A stretch of DNA of 64,000 bases from CAMDPA01 sp965223035 (GCA_965223035.1 OZ244980.1:5270001-5334000), one strand, 5' to 3'; positions 52,556 through 63,446 are shown, counted from the first letter of the stretch. The notes: generated by a model from the letters alone, not told the origin. A program made the numbers and translations.

Positions 52556-53176
52556 TCACGGCTGATCTAGAAACACGAAACAATTGAGTTTCGCGCTCCA
52601 GGACGGCTGGGTTGGACATTGATAGACGCGGGCGTAGATCGGCTCGAAGTATGGCTCGGTCACACCCTTTGGCAAGGTGATCGACAGCATGGCTTCGAAA
52701 AATACGAAGGTGACGATCGGCACCGAGACCATCGTGACGATCGTTGCCAGCCACGAGTGGCGCCCCATCACCTTCATGTAAAAGGCGAGAAACAACGGCA
52801 GCGCCAGATAAACGCCGAGGCCGTCAAAGCCGGGCAAGCCGGCACCGTCGAATAGGATAACGGTGAGGATCAACGCCGCGGCGGCCGGGCCCACGCTGGA
52901 CAAAACGCCCGGCTCGAAAAACGGCAGCTTGGATTTTGACGGGGGCGACACGCGCCGCAGCCAATTGACGATGATCCAACCGCAGGAGGCCAGCATCACC
53001 GCGGCCAGCCAAAACGGCCAAAAACCACCGCCGGGCCCCTCGCCGGGAAGCCAACCAATGGGCAGCTCAGTGCTGTTCCACATCAAATAGGCGGAGAAGG
53101 CGGCCATCGTGATGGCCATCAACAGCTCGGCCGTACGCGTGCTCACGGTCAACCTCGTCGCGCCGGGTGCTGGCAA
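52556..53176 (-). CDS. tctB: TctB-type small membrane subunit
   Basis: The 206-residue product has four hydrophobic helices (about residues 18-34, 50-70, 92-112 and 120-170) with GEGPGGGFWPFWLAAVMLAS, which is characteristic of TctB. The C-terminus includes ITLPKGVTEPYFEPIYARVY. It partners TctA in the inner membrane. The start may be ATG 53176 or a GTG ten codons later, just before STRTAELL. The gene lies between tctC (115 bp) and tctA (77 bp) on the same strand. Confidence 0.88.
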   Translation of the reverse strand: MPAPGATRLTVSTRTAELLMAITMAAFSAYLMWNSTELPIGWLPGEGPGGGFWPFWLAAVMLASCGWIIVNWLRRVSPPSKSKLPFFEPGVLSSVGPAAAALILTVILFDGAGLPGFDGLGVYLALPLFLAFYMKVMGRHSWLATIVTMVSVPIVTFVFFEAMLSITLPKGVTEPYFEPIYARVYQCPTQPSWSAKLNCFVFLDQP

Positions 53177-53290
53177 GCGACTCAGGGCAGGCGCCTAAGG
53201 CATGCCGATCGCCGCGTCTCGATCAGGGAGCGGGACAAGTTGGGAGAAGGGTAGCCCAGCCCACCACGCCTCCCAACAAGACTAACAGGC

Positions 53291-54274
53291 CTACTTCAAG
53301 GCGCCCATCTTCTTGAGCATCGACCGGTGGATGTCACGCTCGCGCTTCCAATAGTCGAGCAACGCCTCACCTTCCAATGGAGGACCCTGGAGCGCCTTAT
53401 CCTTCCGGTATTTTTGCCACTTGGCCGAGTTGAAGACCTTGGTAAACAGGTCCTTGTAATAAGTCTTGGCGGCCGCCGACATAGCTTCCGGTCCAACCAC
53501 CGTGCGCTGCATGAAATAGACGAAATCCTTGCCGAGCTCCTTGAAGGTCGGCGCATCCTTAAACAGGCCTATGCGCTCCTTGGTGAAGCAGGCGAGCGGC
53601 TTGGTCTTGCCGGCTTGATAAAAGCTCAACTGCTCGGAGGGATTATTGACCGTCGAATCGGCATTGTTGCCGGCCAACTCCTTGGCGACCTTACCGCCGC
53701 CCTTATAGGGCACGTATTTCATTTTGAGGCCGTAAGCGGAGTTGAGAAAATCCGTTAAAAGATTATCCTCCGAGTTCTTCCCGGTCCCGGCCATCACCCA
53801 TTGGTTGCCTTTGGCCTTGGCCGCCTTGACGAAATCATCGACATTGTTGATGTCTTTGCGATCGGAATTGACCCACAGGCAGAACGTATCCTCCGCCATC
53901 CGCATAATCGGCGTAAACTTGGTGATGTCCACACCAAGCCCCTTCTGACGCAATGGCGTGGTGTAGAAGGAGTTGAGGGTGAACATGATAGTGTGATCGT
54001 CGCCCTTTTTTGATTTCAGATGTACGAGGGCTTCCGCGCCGGATCCACCAGGCTTGTTGATCGGGTTGAACGGGACTGAAGCCAAATTGTCGGTGGCAAT
54101 GATCGACTGCATCAGTCGAACCGCCTTATCGGCGCCGCCGCCCTTGCCGGCCATCACGATAAAATTGACCGGCTTCCTCGGCGCCCATTGGGCGAGTGCA
54201 TGCGGCGCGAGCGCCATTGCTACACACCCGCCGGCAGCGAGCGCAAACAGTTTGGAGACCTTGAGATATGCCAT
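53291..54274 (-). CDS. tctC: TctC-type periplasmic solute receptor, probable oxalate/dicarboxylate binding
   Basis: The 327-residue protein has a signal peptide (about 1-28, ending APHALAQW) and the TctC/Bug fold: KPVNFIVMAGKGGGADKAVR near 33-52, NPINKPGGSGAEALVHLKS near 75-93, GTGKNSEDNLLTDFLNSAYG and YVPYKGGGKVAKELAGNNAD near 180-200. GGGAGG before ATG 54274 fixes the start. It is the first gene of the minus-strand oxalate run. The phosphate-like GGGAD loop that grips a ligand carboxylate in Bug proteins is present; oxalate specificity is inferred from context only. A candidate regulator site lies 168 bp upstream. Confidence 0.9.
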   Translation of the reverse strand: MAYLKVSKLFALAAGGCVAMALAPHALAQWAPRKPVNFIVMAGKGGGADKAVRLMQSIIATDNLASVPFNPINKPGGSGAEALVHLKSKKGDDHTIMFTLNSFYTTPLRQKGLGVDITKFTPIMRMAEDTFCLWVNSDRKDINNVDDFVKAAKAKGNQWVMAGTGKNSEDNLLTDFLNSAYGLKMKYVPYKGGGKVAKELAGNNADSTVNNPSEQLSFYQAGKTKPLACFTKERIGLFKDAPTFKELGKDFVYFMQRTVVGPEAMSAAAKTYYKDLFTKVFNSAKWQKYRKDKALQGPPLEGEALLDYWKRERDIHRSMLKKMGALK

Positions 54275-54441
54275 CTTCGATTCCTCCCATGGCAGAAGGG
54301 CACAATCGCGAGACCGCTTGTGTACGGGGACACGTTCGGCCGGCGACATCCTGACGTCGACAGCCAAGGCTGTCCACAACCAGTGGTGTCATAAAGTCCC
54401 TCAGCGGCTTGCCTGGTGCGGCAGGCTCTAGCTTCGTTATT

Positions 54442-54460
54442 GTGGCGTATGGTATGCCAA
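54442..54460. promoter_or_regulatory. Candidate GntR operator upstream of tctC and of the divergent kinase gene
   Basis: GTGGCGTATGGTATGCCAA: half-sites GTGGCGT and ATGCCAA with the 5-bp spacer ATGGT. It lies in the 341-bp divergent region 54275-54615, 168 bp from tctC and 156 bp from the kinase start. The centre and right half match the site upstream of the formate dehydrogenase genes almost exactly (GGCGTATGGTAT shared). Confidence 0.65.
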
Positions 54461-54615
54461 ATAATCGGCCCCCGCAAGTCTCTCATTGACGTGTGAAGCC
54501 AACCTGCCTCCTTATTGTCATGTTGCATCGGTGCCTTGTCGCGGGGCTGCAGAGCACGCCTATGGGATGCGGCGTACCGGTCGGTCCACTGTCGGAGACG
54601 AATGTGGAACATCGC

Positions 54616-56439
54616 ATGTGCCAAGCCAGCTCAGCGCAGGCCCACGGCCCCTGGAACCCGGGGCTAAGCTCGCACCTGCCACCACACGTTCTGCCACTCA
54701 CGACGATTTTCCGACCCGACAATACCACCACCGGCCTGGCCGAAGCGTTTGAGTTATCCGCGGTTTGTGGGTTGCCGGCTCAAACGCTGGTCGCGCTGCG
54801 CCCCGAACGCCTCATCATGCATGAGCTGCTAATTCGTATTACAGCGGATCTCGTCGTATCAGATGGTTCAAATGTCGAGGACTTGGGTATTAATTTCCGA
54901 AAAATCGCGGGTCTTATCCTAGGGCAATATCTTACCCCGCACGTCGAGGAGATCTCTCGTGTATTAGAGGATTTCCAACGCCAGGCTGAAGCTTTGATTT
55001 CCGCCGAATTGGAAAGTACAATTTTCCAGAAACCAACAACGGAGACGAAGAGCGAACCAAGCCAATCCCATTGGCTTGATCGACTAAGGCCGCGATTTGC
55101 GCGCCGGACAAGGCCTCAATCCACTCTAAGCAACAGATCGCATGTTGATAACGGCCTCGATCAATGGCAGCGCATCCTCGCCGATTGGACGTCGAAGGCG
55201 GCGTCCGCGCAGGACCCCATGCATACGGCCTGCTACGAGGCTTTGGTGAAAATCGTTTCAGCGCTGATCGGCGTACGCGGCCGCGTGGTCGGCGATCAAG
55301 CATTGATCACCAAGCTCGCGCTGACGTTGGTCAGCAATGATCGCGGCAGCATCGTCGTCGGCCAAGCCATCGAACCGTGGATCATGGAGGCGGTCCGCAA
55401 GGAGGGCTTCCAGCTATTGGCTTCGCAGCCCGAGCCCGTCGTCATGAACGTCAAAGGAGCACCGGCGTCGGGCAAGAGCACCATGCGGCCCCGTCAGAAG
55501 GCTTTGGCGCGCAAGCTGCATATTCCCTGGGAGACGTTTGCGCTGATCAGTCCGGACATCTGGCGAAAACAACTGCTCGATTACAACAGCCTGGGACCGG
55601 CCTACAAATATGCCGGCATGTTGACCGCGCTCGAGGTGGAGATGATCGATAAAAAGCTCGATCGCTACATGGCGGACAAGGCGGCGCAAGGCCGGATTCC
55701 CAACTTGCTGATCGATCGGTTTCGCTTCGACAGCTTCGTTCCGCCGACCGAGAGCGACGAGGCCAGCAAGCTGATGACAAGATTCGGAGCGATCATCTAC
55801 ATGTTCTTCATGATCACGCCGCCGGCGGCCACCGTCGAACGCGCTTGGGCACGGGGATTGGAGGTGGGCCGCTATAAGGCCGTCGATGACATATTGGATC
55901 ATAACATCGAGGCCTACACCGGGATGCCCGACCTGTTCTTTACATGGGCGCTGAAAACGAACAAACGTGTGCATTTTGAGTTTCTTGATAATGATGTCCC
56001 GCAACGGCATTCGCCGCGAACGGTGGCTTTTGGGTGGAATGGCCACATGAATATTTTGGATGTGAAGCGCATGCTGGATATTGAGCGGTTTAGAAAGATC
56101 GATATCAGCGCGACGCAGCCGGAGGATGTTTATCGACCCGAAAGCTTATCGGCGGAAGGCAATACCGGCTTTCTACAACAATGTGCACGCATGATTCCTG
56201 TTATTCGCCTGGCCGAATTTCAGACCGGTCGCGTTTATGCCAGAATTGAGCAGGGACGATTGGTGGATTGGGATCAAACCGCACTCGGTCGGGCGATGAT
56301 GGACGCTGATACCGCGACCGGACTCCACGCATTAGGTGTACCCAACGAATTGCCGGAAATGGAGGGGGCATCCCCGCACACATACCTGGCCGGGACACAG
56401 ACATCGACTGTCGGCGCTTGGGGTCCGACCGCCCGCTGA
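54616..56439 (+). CDS. Large zeta-toxin-like P-loop kinase
   Basis: The product (607 residues from the chosen start) has an unassigned N-terminal half and a P-loop kinase domain from about residue 270. The Walker A is VKGAPASGKSTMRPRQKALA, then ISPDIWRKQLLDY (zeta-type SPD substrate loop), LEVEMIDKKLDRYMADKAAQ, and a lid region with TVERAWARGLEVGRYKAVDD. Zeta toxins phosphorylate UDP-N-acetylglucosamine, but long chromosomal relatives without an antitoxin may have other substrates. No epsilon-type antitoxin is visible. The first part of the gene is clearly more AT-rich than its neighbours, a hint of acquisition. Start choice is uncertain: ATG 54493 is open, but similarity of plan favours 54616. 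Confidence 0.72.
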   Translation: MCQASSAQAHGPWNPGLSSHLPPHVLPLTTIFRPDNTTTGLAEAFELSAVCGLPAQTLVALRPERLIMHELLIRITADLVVSDGSNVEDLGINFRKIAGLILGQYLTPHVEEISRVLEDFQRQAEALISAELESTIFQKPTTETKSEPSQSHWLDRLRPRFARRTRPQSTLSNRSHVDNGLDQWQRILADWTSKAASAQDPMHTACYEALVKIVSALIGVRGRVVGDQALITKLALTLVSNDRGSIVVGQAIEPWIMEAVRKEGFQLLASQPEPVVMNVKGAPASGKSTMRPRQKALARKLHIPWETFALISPDIWRKQLLDYNSLGPAYKYAGMLTALEVEMIDKKLDRYMADKAAQGRIPNLLIDRFRFDSFVPPTESDEASKLMTRFGAIIYMFFMITPPAATVERAWARGLEVGRYKAVDDILDHNIEAYTGMPDLFFTWALKTNKRVHFEFLDNDVPQRHSPRTVAFGWNGHMNILDVKRMLDIERFRKIDISATQPEDVYRPESLSAEGNTGFLQQCARMIPVIRLAEFQTGRVYARIEQGRLVDWDQTALGRAMMDADTATGLHALGVPNELPEMEGASPHTYLAGTQTSTVGAWGPTAR

Positions 56440-56568
56440 CCGGCTGACCTGCCCGGCATGGCCGATCGGTGTTGCCGGCTGCGCTGGGCCGGGAGCGCGC
56501 CAGGCCGTGCGCGGAGCATTGCCGTCGCCGTGGTCGCCAGCTGGGACGGCGCCGAGCTTGCCCTGCGT

Positions 56569-56587
56569 TTGGCGTATGGTATACCAA
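56569..56587. promoter_or_regulatory. Candidate GntR operator upstream of formate dehydrogenase genes
   Basis: TTGGCGTATGGTATACCAA, the best of the three sites: half-sites TTGGCGT and ATACCAA, spacer ATGGT, with the core TGGTATACCA fully palindromic, a form common in FCD/GntR operators. It lies 153 bp upstream of the chosen start of the beta-subunit gene. Confidence 0.68.
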
Positions 56588-56739
56588 TGGGAGCCGAAAG
56601 CTCGCCGCTGGCGCGGGGAGCGGCGTCCACCCGGGTTGTTCAGGCCCCTCCCCGGGCGGGTCACGGGCCGGCCACGTGGTTCAGCTTGCAGGCCAAATGG
56701 GATATCGTGCTGGCGGCCCCGGGTTGGTCAAAGGCTTCG

Positions 56740-58500
<1,761 letters not shown>

Positions 58501-58517
58501 CGAGCCCGGAATACGCC

Positions 58518-61286
58518 ATGTGTGCAGCCATGATCAGGTTTACACTCGACGGCCGCGAGGTTGAGGCTGAGGCCGGCGAATCGATATGGCAGGTCGCAAG
58601 GCGCCACGGCACGACGATCCCGCATCTGTGCTGGCTTGACCAACCGAGCTACCGCGCGGACGGCAATTGCCGCGCCTGCATGGTCGAGATCGAGGGCGAG
58701 CGAACGCTTGCTGCCTCGTGCATCCGCCACCCCACCAACGGCATGCGGGTCATCACCGACAGTCAGCGCGCGCAAGGCGCCCGTAAGATGGTGATGGAAC
58801 TGTTGCTGGCCGATCAGCCGCCGCAGGAGATGGCGCACGATCAACAGTCGAGTTTCTGGCAATGGGCACAAGCCCAGCAGGTCGCCGGCTCGCGGCTTCC
58901 CGCGCGACAAACGCCGGCGAGGGATGCATCGCATCCGGCGATGGCCGTTAACCTCGATGCCTGCATTCACTGCAACCTTTGCGTACGGGCCTGCCGCGAG
59001 GTGCAGGTCAACGACGTGATCGGCATGGCGTTTCGCGGGGCCGAGTCGAAGGTTGTGTTCGACTTTGACGATTCGATGGGTGAGTCGACCTGTGTGGCGT
59101 GCGGCGAATGCGTACAAGCCTGCCCGACCGGCGCGCTGATGCCGAAGTCGATCGTGGCTGAGGCCAACCAAGTGGGCCGGCGCGGGGCCGACCGAGAGGT
59201 CAATTCGGTGTGCCCGTATTGTGGGGTGGGCTGCCAAATCACCTACAAGATCCGCGATGGACGGATCGCCTACGTCGATGGGCACAATGGTCCGGCCAAT
59301 GAGAACCGGCTGTGTGTCAAGGGTCGTTTCGGCTTTGATTATGTCGCGCATCCGCAGCGCCTGACCAAGCCGTTGATCCGCAAGCCCGGCCTGGCCAAAG
59401 GGATCAACATCGACCCATCCAACCCGCTGACCCACTTCCGCGAAGCGAGCTGGGCGGAAGCGCTCGACGCCGCCGCCACCGGATTGGCGCGGTTGCGTGA
59501 GACGCATGGCGGCCGAACCGTTGCCGGATTTGGTTCCGCCAAGTGCTCCAACGAGGAAGCCTATCTGTTTCAAAAGCTGATCCGGACCGGCTTTGGGCAT
59601 AACAACGTCGACCACTGCACACGCCTCTGCCACGCCTCCTCGGTCGCGGCATTGATGGAAGGCATTGGCTCCGGGGCCGTCACGGCGCCATTCAATGAAG
59701 CGCTGAACGCGGACGTGATCGTCGTCATCGGCGCCAATCCGACTGAGAACCACCCGGTCGCGGCCACCTACTTCAAGCAGGCGGTCAAGCGCGGCGCAGA
59801 GCTGATCGTGATGGATCCACGCGGCCAGGCGCTCAAGCGCCACGCCACCCACATGATCCAATTCCGGCCGGGCACCGACGTGTCGCTGCTCAACGCGATG
59901 ATGCACGTGATCGTCAGCGAAGAGCTTTACGACCGCCAGTACATCCAAGCCCACACCGAAGGTTTTGAGCGGCTGCGTGATCACCTCAGCGCCTTCACGC
60001 CGGAGCAAATGTCACGGACCTGTGGGGTCGACCCGGACACGATCCGAACGATTGCGCGCAGCTATGCCAAGGCGTCGGCGGCCATCGTTTTTTGGGGAAT
60101 GGGCGTCTCGCAACATACGCACGGCACCGATAACGCCCGCTGCTTGATATCATTGGCACTGATGTGCGGTCATACGGGTCGAACTGGGACTGGCCTGCAT
60201 CCCTTACGCGGTCAGAATAACGTGCAAGGTGCTTCCGACGCCGGCCTGATCCCGATGGTGTTTCCAGACTACATGGCCGTCGCCAGCGAAGACGCCCGCC
60301 ACATATGGTCGGGCATTTGGGGGACCGAACTCGCCCCCGATCCCGGCTTAACGGTGGTGGAGATCATCGACGCGATCAAGCACGGCCAGGTCCGGGGCAT
60401 GTATATCATGGGTGAGAATCCGGCCATGTCCGACCCCGATTCCCGCCATGCCCGCCAGTCGCTGGCACAGCTTGAGCACCTTGTCGTGCAGGACATTTTC
60501 CTGACGGAGACCGCGATGTTCGCCGACGTGGTGTTGCCGGCCAGCGCCTGGCCCGAAAAAAACGGCACCGTCACCAACACCAACCGGCAAGTGCAGATGG
60601 GCCGCCAGGCGCTCGATCCACCAGGCGAGGCCAAGCAGGACTGGTGGATCACGGTTGAGCTTGCCCGCCGTCTCGGGTTGAACTGGACCTACACCAGCCC
60701 GGCAGACGTGTTCGCGGAAATGAAACAGGGCATGCGTTCCCTCGACAACATCACCTGGCAGCGATTGGTGGCGGAGAGCGCGGTGACCTACCCGTGCCCG
60801 GCCGAGGACCTGCCCGGCCACGCCATCGTGTTCTCGGACCGGTTTCCAACCGACTCAGGCCGCGGCAAATTGGTGCCGGCGGATCTGATCGCACCGGCGG
60901 AATCGCCCGACGACACTTACCCGTTTGTGCTGACGACCGGCCGGCAACTCGAACATTGGCACACGGGCGCCATGTCCCGCCGCGCCTCCACGCTCGACAG
61001 CCTGGAACCGACCGCCGCGGCCTCATTGCATCCGTTAACGCTGCGCAAGCTGGGCGTACGCCCCGGCGACATGCTGCGGGTGTCAACCCGGCGCGGCGCG
61101 ATCGAATTGGCGGCGAAGGCCGATGAGGCGATGCAGACCGACATGGTGTTCATCCCATTCGCCTACGTCGAGGCTGCCGCAAATATCCTCACCAACCCGC
61201 AGCTCGATCCGTTCGGCAAGATTCCGGAGTTCAAGTATTGCGCGGCACGGATCGAGCGCGTGCCGGTGGCCGACGCGGCGGAATAG
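58518..61286 (+). CDS. fdhA: NAD-dependent formate dehydrogenase alpha subunit (molybdenum/tungsten, FDH1 type)
   Basis: The 922-residue protein has an N-terminal [2Fe-2S] domain (PHLCWLDQPSYRADGNCRAC, about residues 32-51). Two [4Fe-4S] motifs follow in CIHCNLCVRACREVQVNDVI and CVACGECVQACPTGALM, then the proximal cluster CPYCGVGC, and the bis-MGD catalytic domain. The metal ligand is Cys in DHCTRLCHASSVAAL (about residue 373), where other FDHs have selenocysteine. GANPTENHPVAATYF, GQNNVQGASDAG and GRQLEHWHTGAMSRR are cofactor segments. It oxidises formate to CO2. The sequence is very like the tungsten FDH1 alpha subunit of Methylorubrum from memory, so W or Mo is possible. ATG 58518 was chosen; the frame is open upstream into fdhB. 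Confidence 0.95.
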   Translation: MCAAMIRFTLDGREVEAEAGESIWQVARRHGTTIPHLCWLDQPSYRADGNCRACMVEIEGERTLAASCIRHPTNGMRVITDSQRAQGARKMVMELLLADQPPQEMAHDQQSSFWQWAQAQQVAGSRLPARQTPARDASHPAMAVNLDACIHCNLCVRACREVQVNDVIGMAFRGAESKVVFDFDDSMGESTCVACGECVQACPTGALMPKSIVAEANQVGRRGADREVNSVCPYCGVGCQITYKIRDGRIAYVDGHNGPANENRLCVKGRFGFDYVAHPQRLTKPLIRKPGLAKGINIDPSNPLTHFREASWAEALDAAATGLARLRETHGGRTVAGFGSAKCSNEEAYLFQKLIRTGFGHNNVDHCTRLCHASSVAALMEGIGSGAVTAPFNEALNADVIVVIGANPTENHPVAATYFKQAVKRGAELIVMDPRGQALKRHATHMIQFRPGTDVSLLNAMMHVIVSEELYDRQYIQAHTEGFERLRDHLSAFTPEQMSRTCGVDPDTIRTIARSYAKASAAIVFWGMGVSQHTHGTDNARCLISLALMCGHTGRTGTGLHPLRGQNNVQGASDAGLIPMVFPDYMAVASEDARHIWSGIWGTELAPDPGLTVVEIIDAIKHGQVRGMYIMGENPAMSDPDSRHARQSLAQLEHLVVQDIFLTETAMFADVVLPASAWPEKNGTVTNTNRQVQMGRQALDPPGEAKQDWWITVELARRLGLNWTYTSPADVFAEMKQGMRSLDNITWQRLVAESAVTYPCPAEDLPGHAIVFSDRFPTDSGRGKLVPADLIAPAESPDDTYPFVLTTGRQLEHWHTGAMSRRASTLDSLEPTAAASLHPLTLRKLGVRPGDMLRVSTRRGAIELAAKADEAMQTDMVFIPFAYVEAAANILTNPQLDPFGKIPEFKYCAARIERVPVADAAE

Positions 61287-61557
61287 ATTGTGCGCCCGGC
61301 ATCGGCGGGATTTACCAAGGCCGGGCCGGCATGGCTAATCCGCCCAAGGGGCGATGATCTGGACGAGCTGCCCTTCGGCGGAAATGATCAAGATCGTTAC
61401 GGCGCACGAAATGTCGGCAATGCATCCTCAGCGCGAGATATGCCACCAACGCCCAGCCGGCGCACGCCTGGTCGGATCGGCGCGAGCATGTTCGCCGCTT
61501 ACGATGCCAGCGTCGTTCTTACGCCAATCGTCATCGGCAACTTTTGATCAGGTTGGA

Positions 61558-61611
61558 CCGGCATCCCAGAGAAGACCGGCATCCCAGAGAAGACTGGCAT
61601 CCCAGAGAAGA
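61558..61611. repeat. 18-bp tandem repeat, three copies
   Basis: Three head-to-tail copies of CCGGCATCCCAGAGAAGA, the third with one change (CTGGCATC...). Nearly perfect identity suggests recent expansion. It lies about 265 bp upstream of the second tctC gene. Confidence 0.88.
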
Positions 61612-61784
61612 CTGAGGCATACCTACCCCAACAGCCGCTGGGAGGCCGTCGAGCCATGATGTCAAGGTGAGCCCGACAAAAATGCTGCCGAGCGATGTCG
61701 TCGGGGAGCCGCACTTTGGTGCGGCGTAATGATTTCACGCGTAGACAAAGCGGCCATATTTTGCACTGAATTCAACGAAAAGAC

Positions 61785-61800
61785 AGCCATCGTTATGGCT
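61785..61800. promoter_or_regulatory. Small palindrome upstream of second tctC
   Basis: AGCCAT-CGTT-ATGGCT is a perfect 6-bp inverted repeat with a 4-bp spacer, 75 bp before the tctC start. It could be an operator, but there is no second copy to support it. Confidence 0.3.
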
Positions 61801-61875
61801 ACTGAAGAATAGCATCGCAGACCTTCGTCAGTCGGCGATGCATGACCCCGCCAAATGATCTGGAGGCAAGCCTAA

Positions 61876-62865
61876 ATGCACAGAGTTGGACTTGACATGC
61901 GCCGAAGCGCTGCGGTCGTCACCGCAGCGTCGATCATGGTCGCACTGGCGGCGGCGCCAGCCATTGCTCAGTATCCCGCCAAGCCGATCCAATTCATTAT
62001 CCCCTTCGGCGCGGGCGGCGGCGCGGACATCGAAGGCCGGCTGCTGGCGAAGGAAATGGCCAAAGTACTCGGCACCCAGATTGTGCCGATCAACAAGCCA
62101 GGTGCGGGCGGTGCCGTAACCTACACTTACGTGAAAAACGCACAACCGGACGGCTACACGGTCGCGTGGAACTCCACCTCGATTCTGACCACGACCAATA
62201 TCGGCAATGTGCCGTTCAAACACGACGCCATGGACCATATTGGACAGGTCGAGTACCAACCGATGGTGTTCGCCGTGCGCAGCGATGCGCCATGGAAGGA
62301 TCTGAAGTCGTTCGCCGCCGCCTGCAAATCCAAGCCCGGCAGCTTAAAGATTTCAAATTCCGGCACCGGCAGCGCGACCCACGTTGCTGCGATCGACCTG
62401 GCGACGGCCCTAGGCTGCAAGGTCATCCACCTTCCGGTCGGCATCAAGCGCCGGAATGCGTCGGTGCTCAGCGGCGAAGCGCATTCCATGGTCGCCCCGC
62501 TCACCGGCGCGGTCAATCTCAACAAGGCCAAAAAGATACGGGTGTTGGCGGTATTGGGGAACGAGCCCAATCCGGCGGTGAAAGGCGCTCCGACCGCGAA
62601 GCAGCAAGGGTTTGACGCTGCATTGCTGTTGTTCCGCGGCCTATCGGTGCCGAAGGGTACGCCTGCCGACATCAAGAACAAGCTGGCTGATGCAATGGAC
62701 CGGGCGGCAAAGTCAGCGGCGTTCATGGCGCTGGCAAAAAAGAAAGGCTTTACCGTTGCGCCATTGACCGGCGGCGACTTCGACAAAATGATCAACGCCA
62801 TGGACGGTAAGGTCAAAGGCATCATGCAAAGCGCCGGGCTTTATCAGTCGAAAGCCAAGAAGTAA
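61876..62865 (+). CDS. tctC: TctC-type periplasmic solute receptor (second Tct system)
   Basis: The 329-residue product has a signal peptide (about 1-31, ending APAIAQYP) and the TctC/Bug pattern: KPIQFIIPFGAGGGADIEGR near 34-53, INKPGAGGAVTYTYVKNAQP, and SNSGTGSATHVAAIDLATAL near 160-180. GGAGG nine bases before ATG 61876 sets the start. The ligand is unknown; the sequence clearly differs from the tctC at 53291 (for example PFGAGGGADIE against MAGKGGGADKA), so a different substrate is likely. It leads a plus-strand tctC-tctB-tctA run. Confidence 0.92.
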   Translation: MHRVGLDMRRSAAVVTAASIMVALAAAPAIAQYPAKPIQFIIPFGAGGGADIEGRLLAKEMAKVLGTQIVPINKPGAGGAVTYTYVKNAQPDGYTVAWNSTSILTTTNIGNVPFKHDAMDHIGQVEYQPMVFAVRSDAPWKDLKSFAAACKSKPGSLKISNSGTGSATHVAAIDLATALGCKVIHLPVGIKRRNASVLSGEAHSMVAPLTGAVNLNKAKKIRVLAVLGNEPNPAVKGAPTAKQQGFDAALLLFRGLSVPKGTPADIKNKLADAMDRAAKSAAFMALAKKKGFTVAPLTGGDFDKMINAMDGKVKGIMQSAGLYQSKAKK

Positions 62866-62987
62866 TCGAACATCATTGCCGATCGATGCCGGCGCTGGCC
62901 ACTGGTGAGATCAGTCTGGTGCCGATCGACGACGGCTCGGCGAAAGCCGAGCCTTAACAGTTTAGCGCAGAGAAGGGCGACCGGGCT

Positions 62988-63446
62988 GTGGTGCTGCGCG
63001 ACGTCATCGCAGGCATTGTCCTGTTGCTGGTTGCGGCGGGATACGCACTGGCGATCGGCACCATTCCCGATCGATCGCTGCCGAATACACCGGGGCCGTC
63101 GTTCTTTCCCTATCTGATCGCAGCCGCCCTGGCGGTGTTGTCGGCCGCGCTGCTGATCCAGGGACTGGTCGGTTTGCGCGCCGGCAGCGATGAAACGAAA
63201 GCCGAGAAACTCATCGATGTTGACGGTCGCGAAGCGGTGGCCCTTATCTGGTTCGCCATCTATTTGGCGGTCTTGCCCTATACGGGCTTCAAGGCTGCCA
63301 CGATCCCATTTTTCGCAGGATTGATGCTGCTTTATGGCGCCCGCAGCCCGGTCTTGGTGATCGCCGGCTCGCTGGCCGTTCCGTTGGCGTTGGACGCCAT
63401 CTTCCGGCACGCCTTCTCAATCCTGTTGCCGGCCGGAATCTGGTAA
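62988..63446 (+). CDS. tctB: TctB-type small membrane subunit (second Tct system)
   Basis: The 152-residue product has four hydrophobic segments (about residues 5-25, 38-60, 80-100 and 105-140) and the TctB phrase TPGPSFFPYLIAAALAVLSA. It is shorter than the first tctB of the window but within the family range. The start is GTG 62988 or the next GTG; AGAAGGGCG lies about 10 bases upstream. tctA begins 7 bp after its stop, so they are coupled. Confidence 0.87.
   Translation: MVLRDVIAGIVLLLVAAGYALAIGTIPDRSLPNTPGPSFFPYLIAAALAVLSAALLIQGLVGLRAGSDETKAEKLIDVDGREAVALIWFAIYLAVLPYTGFKAATIPFFAGLMLLYGARSPVLVIAGSLAVPLALDAIFRHAFSILLPAGIW

Larger units (their letters stand above)
61287..61875. other. Intergenic region between formate dehydrogenase and second Tct system
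   Basis: This 589-bp stretch has no convincing gene. It contains the 18-bp tandem repeat at 61558-61611 and a small palindrome at 61785-61800. A minus-strand frame crossing 61499-61738 starts with KSLRRTKVRLPDDIARQHFC, which could be decayed coding sequence, but it runs through the tandem repeat and has no family I know. No copy of the GntR-type site seen elsewhere was found. Confidence 0.55.

Noticed and set aside
54616..56439. Toxin-antitoxin module (zeta with epsilon)
   Set aside because: No small antitoxin gene is visible on either side and the protein is far longer than plasmid zeta toxins; reported only as a zeta-like kinase.
61558..61611. Possible CRISPR array
   Set aside because: Units are 18 bp and directly adjacent with no spacers; it is a plain tandem repeat and no cas gene is present.
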